A stretch of 55,278 nucleotides of DNA from Chlamydiota bacterium. GTDB lineage: Bacteria; Chlamydiota; Chlamydiia; Chlamydiales; Parachlamydiaceae. The stretch lies in NCBI GenBank assembly GCA_013289325.1, contig JABDAE010000003.1:1-55278 (forward strand), written 5' to 3'. This document shows positions 7,342-16,539 of this stretch, piece by piece. The notes beneath the pieces were generated by a model that was not told the origin of the DNA, did no database searches, and worked only from the letters and a program-made list of their open reading frames with translations. How positions within the stretch are numbered: position 1 is the first letter of the stretch; each line of letters starts with the position of its first letter. The position numbers were made by a program, and so were the translations under genes.

Positions 7342-10300
7342 ATGTCAAATCAACCTAAATCATCCATCACATTAAAAAACGTCAAGGTTCACAATTTAAA
7401 AGGGGTGGATCTTACGATCAAAGCAAATCAGCTTATCGTCTTTACAGGGGTCTCTGGATCTGGTAAATCATCACTTGCCTTTGACACACTGTTTGTGGAA
7501 GGACAGCGCCGCTATATCGAATCGCTTAGCACTTTTGCAAGACGGCAGATTGGAGAAATGGGAAAGCCAGATCTTGAATATGCCGAAGGGATCACACCGA
7601 CCATCTCGATCGAACAAAAGACCTCTGGCAAAAATCCAAGATCAACAGTTGGGACCATTACCGAAATATACGACTATATGCGTGTGCTTTATGCGCGCAT
7701 TGGCGAGCCCCACTGCCCAATTAGCCATGAGCCTGTCACCCCACAAAGCCGCGAAAGGATCATCAAAACAATCCAAAACATGGCAAATGGCAAACGGGTC
7801 ATTTTCTTAAGTCCTTTTGCCCGCAATAAAAAAGCGGAATTCATCGAAGACTTTCAAGACTTGCTCCGCAAAGGGTTTATGCGCGCAAGAGTCGATGGCA
7901 CCTTCATCGACTTAAGCGAAAAAATTTCACTCGATGGCACGATTGCCCACGATGTCGACGTCGTCATCGACCGCCTAAACGCAAGCAATGACAATGCCTC
8001 GCGCATTGCTGAAGCAATCACTTTAGCGCTTGCAATGGGGAGCGGCGTCATGAGCGTACTTCTTGATGAGACAAATGAAGAAACGCTTTTTTCAATGCAC
8101 GCCTTCTCGCCAAAGTCTGGCCTCTCTTATAGCGCGCTTGAGCCAAGCGACTTTTCATTTAATAGTCCAACTGGCATGTGTACAAGGTGTTTTGGCCTAG
8201 GACTTGTTAACGAATTTGATCTTAATAAAATTATTGATCCAAATCTTTCCATCGCAGAGGATTGCTGCGCTGTCGCAAGTTCCTATAAGACTGTACGCTA
8301 TGGCAATATTTACGATAACTTGGCAAGAATTGCCCATTTTAATATCCAAACACCTTGGAAAAAGCTAAGCGTTGAAGCTAAACAGCTTTTTTTACACGGC
8401 ACAGAAAAAAAATGGACGAAGATGCACTTTGTCCATCCTGAGACCCATGCCACGTGGAGCGATCATGTGCAGTGGAGGGGTGTCTTATATGAGGCTCACT
8501 CGCGCTTTGCTGAAGCTAAAAGCGATCTTTATCGCAATAAGATGCAAAAGCTCATGAAAGAGCAGGTGTGTCCGGCATGCCAAGGGGGTAGGTTAAAGCC
8601 ATATCCAGCGGCAACACTTCTTAAGGGAAAGGCAATTGCCTCCCTTACCGATATGACGATTGAAGGTCTTTTTAAGTTTTTTAATGATCTTTCTCTCTCT
8701 GACACAGAGCACCACATCGCAAATGAGCTCATTAAAGAGATACAAGAGAGATTAAAGTTTCTTTTAGAAGTTGGCCTTGGGTATCTGACGTTAAATAGAA
8801 CGTCGCCCACGCTATCTGGAGGTGAGTCACAACGCGTTCGCCTAGCTTCTCAAATTGGATCAGGACTTGTCGGGATCACCTATATCCTCGATGAACCCTC
8901 TATTGGACTCCATCCAAGGGACAATCACAAGCTCATCAAGACCCTAAAACACTTAAAAAACATCGGCAATACAGTCGTCGTCGTCGAACACGATGAAGAA
9001 ACAATATTGGAAGCGGATCATATTGTCGACTTTGGTCCAGGACCAGGATCTAGAGGAGGCGAAATTGTCGTCGATGGTAGCCTGCAGGATTTGCTCAAAA
9101 GTCCAAACTCTTTAACAGGTGGGTATTTAAGCGGACGCCTTTCGATTCCAATCCCCACAAAAAGAAGAAAAGCAAATGACAAACAGATCATTATCGAAGG
9201 CGCCACACATCATAATTTAAAAAATGTGACTCTTAAAATCCCAACGGGTATTTTTATCGCTGTCACAGGCGTATCGGGATCTGGCAAATCTTCTCTCATC
9301 AGCGACATCCTTTTTCCAGCTCTTGACAACCATCTACATGGAGGAGAGCACCCTGTCGGCGCCCACAAAAAGATTTCAGGGATAGAGTGCATCGATAAAG
9401 TAATTGAGATCGATCAATCCCCAATCGGCCGAAATCCAAGATCTAATCCGGCTACATATACCAAAGTGTTTGATGAGATAAGAGACCTATTTACACAGCT
9501 TCCAGAGAGCCGTGCAAGGGGATATAAACCGGGACGCTTTAGTTTCAATGTCAAAGAAGGCTCTTGCAGAGAATGTGGGGGGATGGGGCAAATCAAAATC
9601 GACATGGACTTTATGGAAGATGCCTGGATGGATTGCCCAAGATGTAAGGGAAGAAGGTTTGATGAAGAGACGCTCTCTGTTTTATATAAAGGGAAAAACA
9701 TCTACGATATTTTAGAGATGGAGGTAGCTGTTGCCCTTGCCTTTTTTGCAAATATGCCCGCTATTTTTCATAAGCTCAAAGTGCTTGAAAAAGTCGGGAT
9801 GGAGTATATCAAGCTTGGGCAATCTTCAACGACGCTATCGGGTGGTGAAGCGCAGCGGATAAAACTTGCTAAAGAGCTGGCCCGCCCTCAAACAGGAAAT
9901 ACCCTTTATATCTTTGATGAACCGACGACAGGACTTCACTTTCACGATATCAAACATCTTTTGGAAGTTTTTCACGAACTTGTCGAAAGGGGCAACACCC
10001 TTGTCGTGATCGAACACAACATGGACGTCGTCAAAACGGCTGATTGGATCATCGACATTGGACCTGAAGGGGGCGATGCAGGTGGACAAGTCATTGCAAA
10101 AGGGACGCCAGAAAAGATTGCCACCTTAAACACTCCGACAGGTGAGGCCATTAAATTATCCCTTAAGAGTACGCCTGCATTAAAAAAAGCACAAATGACA
10201 AAAGCAAAAAAAGAGATTGCCCATGCCAAGGAAATTCAAGAGATTACAGTCATCGATGCAGAGCAACACAATTTAAAGCAAGTGAGCGTGAGTATCCCAA

Positions 10301-13032
10301 GAAACCGCCTCACTGTCTGTACAGGCCCCTCAGGTTCTGGAAAGACCTCACTTGCCTTCGATACAATTTATGCAGAAGGACAAAGACGCTATATCGAATC
10401 GCTCTCCCCATACGCAAGGCAATTTGTCAAACAAATGCCAAAACCAAAAGTCGCTAGCATTGAAGGACTTTCGCCTGCAATTGCCATCGAGCAAAAGGCG
10501 CATGCGGGCAATCCGCGCAGCACCGTCGGCACCATGACAGAATGTTACGATTACTTAAGATTGCTCTTTGCCCATCTTGGCATCCCCCATTGTCCAGAAA
10601 CTGGCGAAATTATCCAATCGATTAGCAAGGAGTTTGTCGTGGGTAAAATTCTTGCACTACCTGATGGGGAAAGAGTACAAATTCTTGCAAAAGTCGAGGC
10701 AAAAAAATATCACTCCGTCGATGAACTTCTTACCCATTTGCAGCCTTTGGGTTTTTTAAAGCTGCGTTTAAATGGACAATACTTTGATATCGATTCTAAA
10801 GAGCTCCTTCAAAGTTTTGACAAAAAAAGAAAAAACGATCTTTTCCTTGTTATCGATAGGTTAAAAGTCGCAAAGCAAAATCGCCTTAGACTTTTGGAAG
10901 CTGTCGAATCAGCTGCATCTATTGGGGAAGGTCAACTAATCGTTGCAAAGGATGATATCGACATCCCTTTTAACTTGTCATTTGCAGTAGCAAGTTCTGG
11001 AAAATCATATCCCCCAATCGTTCCACAGACCTTTGCTTTTAACAATGCTTTAGGTATGTGTCTAGACTGCCAGGGTCTTGGTTATCAGTATGGGGCTAAT
11101 CTCATACAGATGGGCGATCAGATGGGCAATGTGCAATCACACACACCCACAACTTTGCTAAAATTCCTTTGGAAAGAAAAGACAAATAGCAAAAGCATGG
11201 CACTTGCTGCCATCTTTTTTAAGGAAGAAAAAATCTCGCAAGATGAGCCTCTTTCAAAGATGCCTTCAGATAAACTGCATCTGCTGATGAATGGATCTGC
11301 AAAAGACAAACTCTATCAAGGGCCTAACGGACTTCAATTTTCTTGGCCCGGAATCAATTGCGTATTTGCAAAAATTGGCAAGGGGGCAAAAGCCGCTTTA
11401 AAAGACCCGATCACCCCCTTACTCGATGAACTTGAATGCCCTTCTTGTGAAGGCACCCGTTTAAATCCACTTGCGCGCCATGTCACAATTGCAGACGTCT
11501 CCATTACAGATCTTTGCCACATGGCAATCGATAAAGCCCTTGACTTCATGCAAAATCTAAAGTTATCGACAAAAGAAAGCAAACTGCTTGGAGATATCAA
11601 AAAGCAAGTAGCTAATAAGCTAAGCTTTCTTGCCTCGGTTGGCTTGCACTATATCTCCTTAGATCGCAAGGCTCCGACTCTTTCCGGAGGAGAATCGCAG
11701 CGGATAAGACTCGCAAGGCAGCTTGGCAGCGGACTTACCGGCGTGCTATACGTCATCGATGAGCCGACAATTGGTTTACATCCCTTTGATAACGATCAAT
11801 TAAATAGCGCCTTGCAAGAGCTTAAAAATAGTGGAAACACTGTCCTAATCGTTGAGCACGACCTTAAAACAATTGAGACTGCCGATTATATCTTAGATTT
11901 TGGGCCTGCATCAGGCGCAAAAGGTGGCCATATCACGGCAAGAGGGACGCTGCAAGAGATTAAAGACAACCCAGATTCTTTAACGGGCGCCTACCTTTCC
12001 TCTAAAATTTCCATTCCGATTCCTAAAAAAAGGCATCAAAATGCGGAAATGGCGCTTAGCATAAAAGGAGCTAAGCTGCATAACCTAAAGAATCTATCTC
12101 TTAAACTCCCCCTTGGATTATTGACTTGCTTAACAGGTGTGTCTGGATCTGGGAAATCGACACTTCTCAATCAACTTATCCTTCCCGCTATCCATCAAGG
12201 GGTGCAAAGTAGGCAAGATGGCGTGACATATAAAGAATGTAGGGTCGAAGGAATTGCTGCCATCGATAAACTGCTTTCAATCGATCAAAACCCAATCGGC
12301 CACACAGTGCGCTCTGATGTCGGCACCTATGTCGATATCTTAGTGAGAATGAGGGATTTTTTCACATCGCTTCCCTTAGCGCGCACTAAGGGGCTGCAAG
12401 GCAAACATTTTAGCTATAACCATAGAAGAGGGATGTGCAGCGCCTGTTATGGCCTCGGATACAAAAAAGTGGAAATGCATTTTCTTCCGCCCGTTAAGGT
12501 CGTTTGCGAAGATTGCAAGGGAATGCGTTTAAATCCTGTAAGCCTTGAAGTGCAATACGCTGGGAAAAACTTTGGGCAGTACTTAGATATGACAGTGGAT
12601 GATGCAAGGGCTGTATTTGCAAATCACCCCCGTATCACAAGACCCTTAGACACCCTAATTTCCGTAGGCCTTGGCTACCTTAAGCTTGGACAAGAGATGG
12701 TAAGCTTATCGGGTGGAGAAGCGCAGCGCATAAAACTTAGCAAAGAGCTCTCTAAAAGATCTACTGGGCGCACTCTTTATTTAATGGATGAACCCACTAC
12801 TGGTCTTCACTCTGATGACATAAAAAAACTTTTAAGCGTTTTGCAAAGACTTGTCGATAAAGGCAACACGATCGTGATCATCGAACATAATCTCGATGTG
12901 ATTAAAAATGCCGACTATATCATAGAGCTTGGGCCAAAAGCCGGCGATGCGGGAGGCTTTCTCGTTTTTAAGGGAACTCCTGAAGAAATTGCAAAAAATA
13001 AAAAATCAAAAACTGCTCCGTATTTAAAATAA
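7342..13032 (+). CDS. uvrA: Tandem double-length UvrA excinuclease subunit
   Basis: This is the damage-recognition ATPase of nucleotide excision repair. At 1896 residues it is twice the normal UvrA and contains two complete UvrA copies in tandem. Walker A motifs occur at about residues 36 (GVSGSGKSSLAFDT), 643 (GVSGSGKSSLISDI), 995 (GPSGSGKTSLAFDT) and 1600 (GVSGSGKSTLLNQL). The ABC signature LSGGE(S/A)QR occurs at about 491, 831, 1447 and 1789. Zinc-type CxxC pairs are visible in both halves (CPACQGG, CPRCKGR, CPSCEGT, CEDCKGM). All four ATP sites look intact. A UvrA of this size is a known chlamydial trait, equivalent to a covalent dimer of dimers. The last base of the stop overlaps the next ATG. 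Confidence 0.97.
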   Translation: MSNQPKSSITLKNVKVHNLKGVDLTIKANQLIVFTGVSGSGKSSLAFDTLFVEGQRRYIESLSTFARRQIGEMGKPDLEYAEGITPTISIEQKTSGKNPRSTVGTITEIYDYMRVLYARIGEPHCPISHEPVTPQSRERIIKTIQNMANGKRVIFLSPFARNKKAEFIEDFQDLLRKGFMRARVDGTFIDLSEKISLDGTIAHDVDVVIDRLNASNDNASRIAEAITLALAMGSGVMSVLLDETNEETLFSMHAFSPKSGLSYSALEPSDFSFNSPTGMCTRCFGLGLVNEFDLNKIIDPNLSIAEDCCAVASSYKTVRYGNIYDNLARIAHFNIQTPWKKLSVEAKQLFLHGTEKKWTKMHFVHPETHATWSDHVQWRGVLYEAHSRFAEAKSDLYRNKMQKLMKEQVCPACQGGRLKPYPAATLLKGKAIASLTDMTIEGLFKFFNDLSLSDTEHHIANELIKEIQERLKFLLEVGLGYLTLNRTSPTLSGGESQRVRLASQIGSGLVGITYILDEPSIGLHPRDNHKLIKTLKHLKNIGNTVVVVEHDEETILEADHIVDFGPGPGSRGGEIVVDGSLQDLLKSPNSLTGGYLSGRLSIPIPTKRRKANDKQIIIEGATHHNLKNVTLKIPTGIFIAVTGVSGSGKSSLISDILFPALDNHLHGGEHPVGAHKKISGIECIDKVIEIDQSPIGRNPRSNPATYTKVFDEIRDLFTQLPESRARGYKPGRFSFNVKEGSCRECGGMGQIKIDMDFMEDAWMDCPRCKGRRFDEETLSVLYKGKNIYDILEMEVAVALAFFANMPAIFHKLKVLEKVGMEYIKLGQSSTTLSGGEAQRIKLAKELARPQTGNTLYIFDEPTTGLHFHDIKHLLEVFHELVERGNTLVVIEHNMDVVKTADWIIDIGPEGGDAGGQVIAKGTPEKIATLNTPTGEAIKLSLKSTPALKKAQMTKAKKEIAHAKEIQEITVIDAEQHNLKQVSVSIPRNRLTVCTGPSGSGKTSLAFDTIYAEGQRRYIESLSPYARQFVKQMPKPKVASIEGLSPAIAIEQKAHAGNPRSTVGTMTECYDYLRLLFAHLGIPHCPETGEIIQSISKEFVVGKILALPDGERVQILAKVEAKKYHSVDELLTHLQPLGFLKLRLNGQYFDIDSKELLQSFDKKRKNDLFLVIDRLKVAKQNRLRLLEAVESAASIGEGQLIVAKDDIDIPFNLSFAVASSGKSYPPIVPQTFAFNNALGMCLDCQGLGYQYGANLIQMGDQMGNVQSHTPTTLLKFLWKEKTNSKSMALAAIFFKEEKISQDEPLSKMPSDKLHLLMNGSAKDKLYQGPNGLQFSWPGINCVFAKIGKGAKAALKDPITPLLDELECPSCEGTRLNPLARHVTIADVSITDLCHMAIDKALDFMQNLKLSTKESKLLGDIKKQVANKLSFLASVGLHYISLDRKAPTLSGGESQRIRLARQLGSGLTGVLYVIDEPTIGLHPFDNDQLNSALQELKNSGNTVLIVEHDLKTIETADYILDFGPASGAKGGHITARGTLQEIKDNPDSLTGAYLSSKISIPIPKKRHQNAEMALSIKGAKLHNLKNLSLKLPLGLLTCLTGVSGSGKSTLLNQLILPAIHQGVQSRQDGVTYKECRVEGIAAIDKLLSIDQNPIGHTVRSDVGTYVDILVRMRDFFTSLPLARTKGLQGKHFSYNHRRGMCSACYGLGYKKVEMHFLPPVKVVCEDCKGMRLNPVSLEVQYAGKNFGQYLDMTVDDARAVFANHPRITRPLDTLISVGLGYLKLGQEMVSLSGGEAQRIKLSKELSKRSTGRTLYLMDEPTTGLHSDDIKKLLSVLQRLVDKGNTIVIIEHNLDVIKNADYIIELGPKAGDAGGFLVFKGTPEEIAKNKKSKTAPYLK

Positions 13033-14093
13033 TGGATATTCATTTAAAACAAGCAGCAGACGAAATCATTGAAAAGGTGAGTTCGCAAAATAGCAATGCA
13101 AGCGGCGCTAAAGTTCTCATAACAGGTGCTTGTGGCTTTTTAGGAGCGCATTTCGTTCATTATTTCTTAAGATTAAATGACCTTCAACGATTAGATACAC
13201 CTTGCACAGTTTTTGCGTGCGATAATTTGATGAGGGGTAGGCCTAATTGGCTATTAAAGCTGCAAAATCGATCCGATTTAAAGGTATTAGAATCTGATAT
13301 CATCCATACCACAACTTTTCCAAAAGTTGATTTTATTATTCACGCCGCCTCTATCGCCTCCCCCACCTATTATCGCCTGCACCCGATCGAAACAATGGAT
13401 GCCAACGTGATCGGTTTAAGGAATATTTTAGAATTTGCCAAAATTTTGCCCCAAGTTAAAAGCATCTTATTTTTTTCATCGAGTGAAATTTATGGCGACC
13501 CTTCTCCTGATCAGATCCCGACATCAGAAGAGTATCGCGGATTTGTCAGCTGCACAGGACCAAGAGCTTGCTATGATGAATCCAAGCGATATGGAGAAAC
13601 GCTTTCTGTTAACTTTTTTCAAGTGCATAAAGTCCCGATCAAAATCGCAAGGCCCTTTAATAACTATGGTCCAGGCTTAAACCTTTTAGATAAAAGGGTT
13701 ATACCCGATTTTTTCCGGGACGCGCTTTTTGATCGCGATATCACCTTGCTTTCAGATGGGAGCGCAAAGCGCACCTTTTGCTACGTCACAGATGCTATAT
13801 ACGGCTACCTTCTTCTCCTTTTTTCTCATTATAATGGGGAAAGTTTTAATATCGGGGTTGATACGCCAGAAATTTCAATGCATGAACTTGGGGCACGCAT
13901 CCTTGCAATTACTGAAAAGAAACATTTAAAAATAATTCGAAAGCAAAGCGATGATCAAAACTATTTGGTCGATAACCCTATTAGGAGATGCCCAAACATT
14001 GAAAAGGCCAAAAGACTCCTTGGATACAACCCAACAGTTGGGCTTGATGAAGGGCTGCTAAAAACATATCGCTATTATTTGGATGAAAAATGA
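13032..14093 (+). CDS. UDP-glucuronate decarboxylase-like NAD-dependent epimerase/dehydratase
   Basis: The 353-residue short-chain (extended SDR) enzyme has the NAD-binding motif ITGACGFLGAH at about residues 30-40 and the catalytic YxxxK within GPRACYDESKRYGE, with the upstream SSSEIYGDP. The GPRxCYDExKR segment is characteristic of UDP-xylose synthases, which turn UDP-glucuronate into UDP-xylose via the UDP-4-keto-pentose. It overlaps uvrA by one base and the next gene, a UDP-glucose dehydrogenase that would supply its substrate, by four bases. This is strong context for a UDP-Glc to UDP-GlcA to UDP-Xyl route. The specificity is inferred. Confidence 0.88.
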   Translation: MDIHLKQAADEIIEKVSSQNSNASGAKVLITGACGFLGAHFVHYFLRLNDLQRLDTPCTVFACDNLMRGRPNWLLKLQNRSDLKVLESDIIHTTTFPKVDFIIHAASIASPTYYRLHPIETMDANVIGLRNILEFAKILPQVKSILFFSSSEIYGDPSPDQIPTSEEYRGFVSCTGPRACYDESKRYGETLSVNFFQVHKVPIKIARPFNNYGPGLNLLDKRVIPDFFRDALFDRDITLLSDGSAKRTFCYVTDAIYGYLLLLFSHYNGESFNIGVDTPEISMHELGARILAITEKKHLKIIRKQSDDQNYLVDNPIRRCPNIEKAKRLLGYNPTVGLDEGLLKTYRYYLDEK

Positions 14094-15451
14094 AAATTAC
14101 GGTCATTGGTTGCGGATACGTTGGACTTGTCAGCGGAGTTTGCCTTGCAGATGTTGGGCATGAAATCCTTGCCTTAGATATCTCACAAGATGTCGTGACA
14201 ATGCTAAATCAAGGCAATCCACATATTCACGAAATAGGTCTTCATGACCTATTAAGTAAAGCCATCTCTTGCAACCAATTTAAAGCTAAGCTCATGACGC
14301 ATGAGGCGTTAATGGAAAATGACATTTTCCTAATCGCCGTCGGAACTCCCTCAAATCAGGGAAAAATCGATTTAACGCATATTGAAGCCGCTATTTCAGA
14401 TGTGGCCGAGGTGATAAAATTGAAGGAAACAAAGTGCACTGTCATTGTGAAAAGCACGGTTATTCCCGGCACCACAGACACTTTTATTAAAGAGCTGCTC
14501 GAAAAAAAATCGGGTAAAAGTGCCTCACAATTTCACCTTGCGATGAATCCTGAGTTTTTACGAGAGGGAAATGCCGTTCAAGATTTTATGCTACCCGATC
14601 GCATTATCCTTGGATGTGAGGGGGAAGAGACGCGCAGCATTCTTGAAATGATTTATCGCCCTTGGAGTTGCGATAAGCTATTTTGCAACGCAAGAGAAGC
14701 TGAGATGATCAAGTACGCATGTAACTATTTATTAGCGCTTCAGATCTCAGCTTCTAATGAAATGGCCAATCTTTGCGTTGCACTTGGGGGAATTGATGCG
14801 ATGAGTGTCATTGAGGGTATAGCCTTAGATAAGAGGTGGTTTCCTAACAAAAAGCTTAAACCAGAAATTCTTTCCTACCTGACCCCAGGATGTGGATTTG
14901 GGGGAAGCTGCTTTCCCAAAGATGTTGAGGCGTTTAGAACGCTGCAAGGGGAAGTCGGCTTAACGCCATACATGGCGCAGGCCATTTTAGACGTCAATGC
15001 GCAGCAACCAAAAAAAATTGCAATGTCTTTAAAAAAGCATCTGGGAGAGCTTACGGGGAAAAAGATACTTCTACTAGGACTTGCCTTTAAGCCCGGCACA
15101 GACGACATTAGAGAGTCCCCGGCGCTTAAAATCGGATACGATTTGCTTGAACATGGCGCCCTATTGCAAGCGCACGACCCGATCGCGATGCATCATGTGA
15201 GCCTTAAGCACCCAGTATTTAAAGATGCACTTGTGTCAGATTGGAAAGCAGCAGCTAATCTTTGCGAAATTATCATCCTCGCAACGCCGTGGGAGGAATA
15301 CCGCATTCTTTCCGATCTATTAGAACATGAAGCTAGTAGCACTAAAGTACTTTTCGATTGCCGCCGTATGTTTGAGGCACTTAAATTTAAAAAGACGACC
15401 TACATGGGAATGGGATATTCAAAAAAAAAGGTGGCCACATGCATTTCATAA
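14090..15451 (+). CDS. ugd: UDP-glucose 6-dehydrogenase
   Basis: The 453-residue enzyme oxidises UDP-glucose to UDP-glucuronate with two NAD+. The N-terminal Rossmann motif is VIGCGYVGLVSGVCLADVGH. The central substrate-binding part has MNPEFLREGNAVQDF and the active-site cysteine in TPGCGFGGSCFPKD, and the C-terminal nucleotide-binding domain starts GKKILLLGLAFKPGTDDIRE. The length is normal. ATGA overlaps with the upstream decarboxylase gene, and a 13-base overlap with the epimerase downstream, indicate tight translational coupling. Confidence 0.95.
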   Translation: MKITVIGCGYVGLVSGVCLADVGHEILALDISQDVVTMLNQGNPHIHEIGLHDLLSKAISCNQFKAKLMTHEALMENDIFLIAVGTPSNQGKIDLTHIEAAISDVAEVIKLKETKCTVIVKSTVIPGTTDTFIKELLEKKSGKSASQFHLAMNPEFLREGNAVQDFMLPDRIILGCEGEETRSILEMIYRPWSCDKLFCNAREAEMIKYACNYLLALQISASNEMANLCVALGGIDAMSVIEGIALDKRWFPNKKLKPEILSYLTPGCGFGGSCFPKDVEAFRTLQGEVGLTPYMAQAILDVNAQQPKKIAMSLKKHLGELTGKKILLLGLAFKPGTDDIRESPALKIGYDLLEHGALLQAHDPIAMHHVSLKHPVFKDALVSDWKAAANLCEIIILATPWEEYRILSDLLEHEASSTKVLFDCRRMFEALKFKKTTYMGMGYSKKKVATCIS

Positions 15452-15978
15452 ATACCCCCTTAGAAGGGGTCTATCTCATTGAAACAGAAAAAAGGGAAGA
15501 TGAGAGAGGTTTTTTCTCCCGCATATTTTGCAAAGACGAATTTGCAAAGCATGGCATTGAATCTCAATTTGTCCAAGTCAATAATTCCCTCAGCTTAAAA
15601 AAAGGCACACTTCGCGGGATGCACTATCAAGCGCCTCCTAAAGGGGAAGCAAAACTCATACGCTGCATTCAAGGAGCCTTTTACGACGTGGCCTTAGATT
15701 TAAGACCAGAATCTAAGACCTTTGGCATCTCATTTGGCGTGGAAATTTCTGCTAAAAATCGCAAGATGGTGTATGTGCCTGCCGGCTTTGCACATGGATT
15801 TTTGACCCTTCAAGATCATACTGAGGTGCTTTATTTCGTTTCTGAAATGTATGCACCTGAGTTTGAAAAAGGAGTGCGCTTTGACGATCCTCAATTTAAC
15901 ATTCAATGGCCCTTTAGTCCCGTAGTCATTTCAGATAAGGATAAGAACTTGCCTGGTTTTTATACCGAAAGTATTTAA
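15439..15978 (+). CDS. rfbC: dTDP-4-dehydrorhamnose 3,5-epimerase family protein
   Basis: The 179-residue cupin-fold protein has the RfbC landmarks EDERGFFSRIFCKDEF, QVNNSLSLKKGTLRGMHYQ with the catalytic His, KLIRCIQGAFYDVALDLR, FAHGFLTLQD with the second conserved His, and YAPEFEKGVRFDDP. No RmlA, RmlB or RmlD genes accompany it here. It sits in the UDP-sugar operon, so it may act on a different 4-keto sugar nucleotide or serve a rhamnose pathway encoded elsewhere. The fold is secure; the substrate is open. Confidence 0.9.
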   Translation: MHFINTPLEGVYLIETEKREDERGFFSRIFCKDEFAKHGIESQFVQVNNSLSLKKGTLRGMHYQAPPKGEAKLIRCIQGAFYDVALDLRPESKTFGISFGVEISAKNRKMVYVPAGFAHGFLTLQDHTEVLYFVSEMYAPEFEKGVRFDDPQFNIQWPFSPVVISDKDKNLPGFYTESI

Positions 15979-15983
15979 AAATT

Positions 15984-16008
15984 TGGGTTTTCTCAAAGCC
16001 AAAACCCA
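15984..16008. terminator. Hairpin after the UDP-sugar operon
   Basis: TGGGTTTT (15984-15991) pairs with AAAACCCA (16001-16008) five bases after the rfbC stop. There is no U-tract behind it, so it may stabilise the 3' end rather than terminate. Confidence 0.4.
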
Positions 16009-16031
16009 GCAATTCCCGCTCAAAAAAAGTC

Positions 16032-16284
16032 CCTCTTACCCATATGTGTACTATCGCTGCTGCCGCAGCTTGATTATCAACTACTTGCAACCCCACATTC
16101 CACGTCGCTTCGCTCCGTTTCATGCGGGGCTATCACACTTTGGTCACTGCCGTGACCAGCGGCGGCAGCCGCTTTCAGTGCAGCAGCCCCGCATGAAACG
16201 GAGTGAAGCGACGTGGAATGTGGGGTAGAAGCGAAATAAAATTAGAGCTGCGGCAGCAGCGATAGAAAAGATATGGGTAATAGG
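16032..16284. repeat. Long imperfect palindrome, about 253 bp
   Basis: The arms 16032-16131 and 16185-16284 are reverse complements over about 100 bases. The inner 39-40 bases match with one difference, a block around CTATCGCTGCTGCCGCAGCT is exact, and a diverged stretch of about 20 bases lies between. The 53-base centre contains two further hairpins: GGTCAC-TGCC-GTGACC and GCGGC-GGCA-GCCGC. Short open frames here simply mirror each other across the palindrome and are not genes. It resembles a non-autonomous palindromic element, but I could not find a clear target-site duplication. Confidence 0.85.
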
Positions 16285-16319
16285 ATGGAGGCACGGGCAC
16301 AGACAGAGGCAAGGGATTG

Positions 16320-16490
16320 CAGTTTCGAAAGAAGTCTAATATGAAAAACATTATGGTATTTTTCAACGTTTGGAATAGATGTAAAGTTGAGAATATGAAT
16401 GCCGATTGCTTTTGAGAGAAGGGAGTAATCTTCAGCTGCCTGAAGCTGTTCTGTGTAAAGTTTTGCCTAGTAATAAAGAGCTCTTTTATC
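16320..16490 (-). pseudogene. Remnant of a PD-(D/E)XK family (Rpn-like) transposase
   Basis: In one minus-strand frame the region reads KRALYY, stop, AKLYTEQLQAAEDYSLL, then SKAIGIHILNF and YHNVFHIRLLSK. This is the typical middle of the PD-(D/E)XK nuclease transposase family (the (Y)YWAKLYxEQL and I(S)IHILDF segments). The stop is TAG exactly where the family has Trp. No start, no nuclease N-terminus and no C-terminus remain. It is bounded by the large palindrome on one side and a fragment of the palindromic element on the other. Beyond these, 16285-16540 holds nothing I recognise. Confidence 0.65.
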
Positions 16491-16495
16491 ATAAT

Positions 16496-16530
16496 CCTAG
16501 AAACGGCAGTTGGAGACGGCAAATTGACGT
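16496..16530 (+). mobile_element. Terminal fragment of the 162-bp palindromic element (MITE-like)
   Basis: CCTAGAAACGGCAGTTGGAG and the following bases to 16530 match the left end of the complete copy at 32675 with a single difference in 35 bases. The rest of the element is missing, so this is a truncated relic. Confidence 0.8.
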
Positions 16531-16539
16531 TTTCTAAGA

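Noticed and set aside
15926-16522. Several short open frames in the repeat region
   Set aside because: They are mirror images across the palindrome or read the transposase remnant in the wrong frame; none has a ribosome site.
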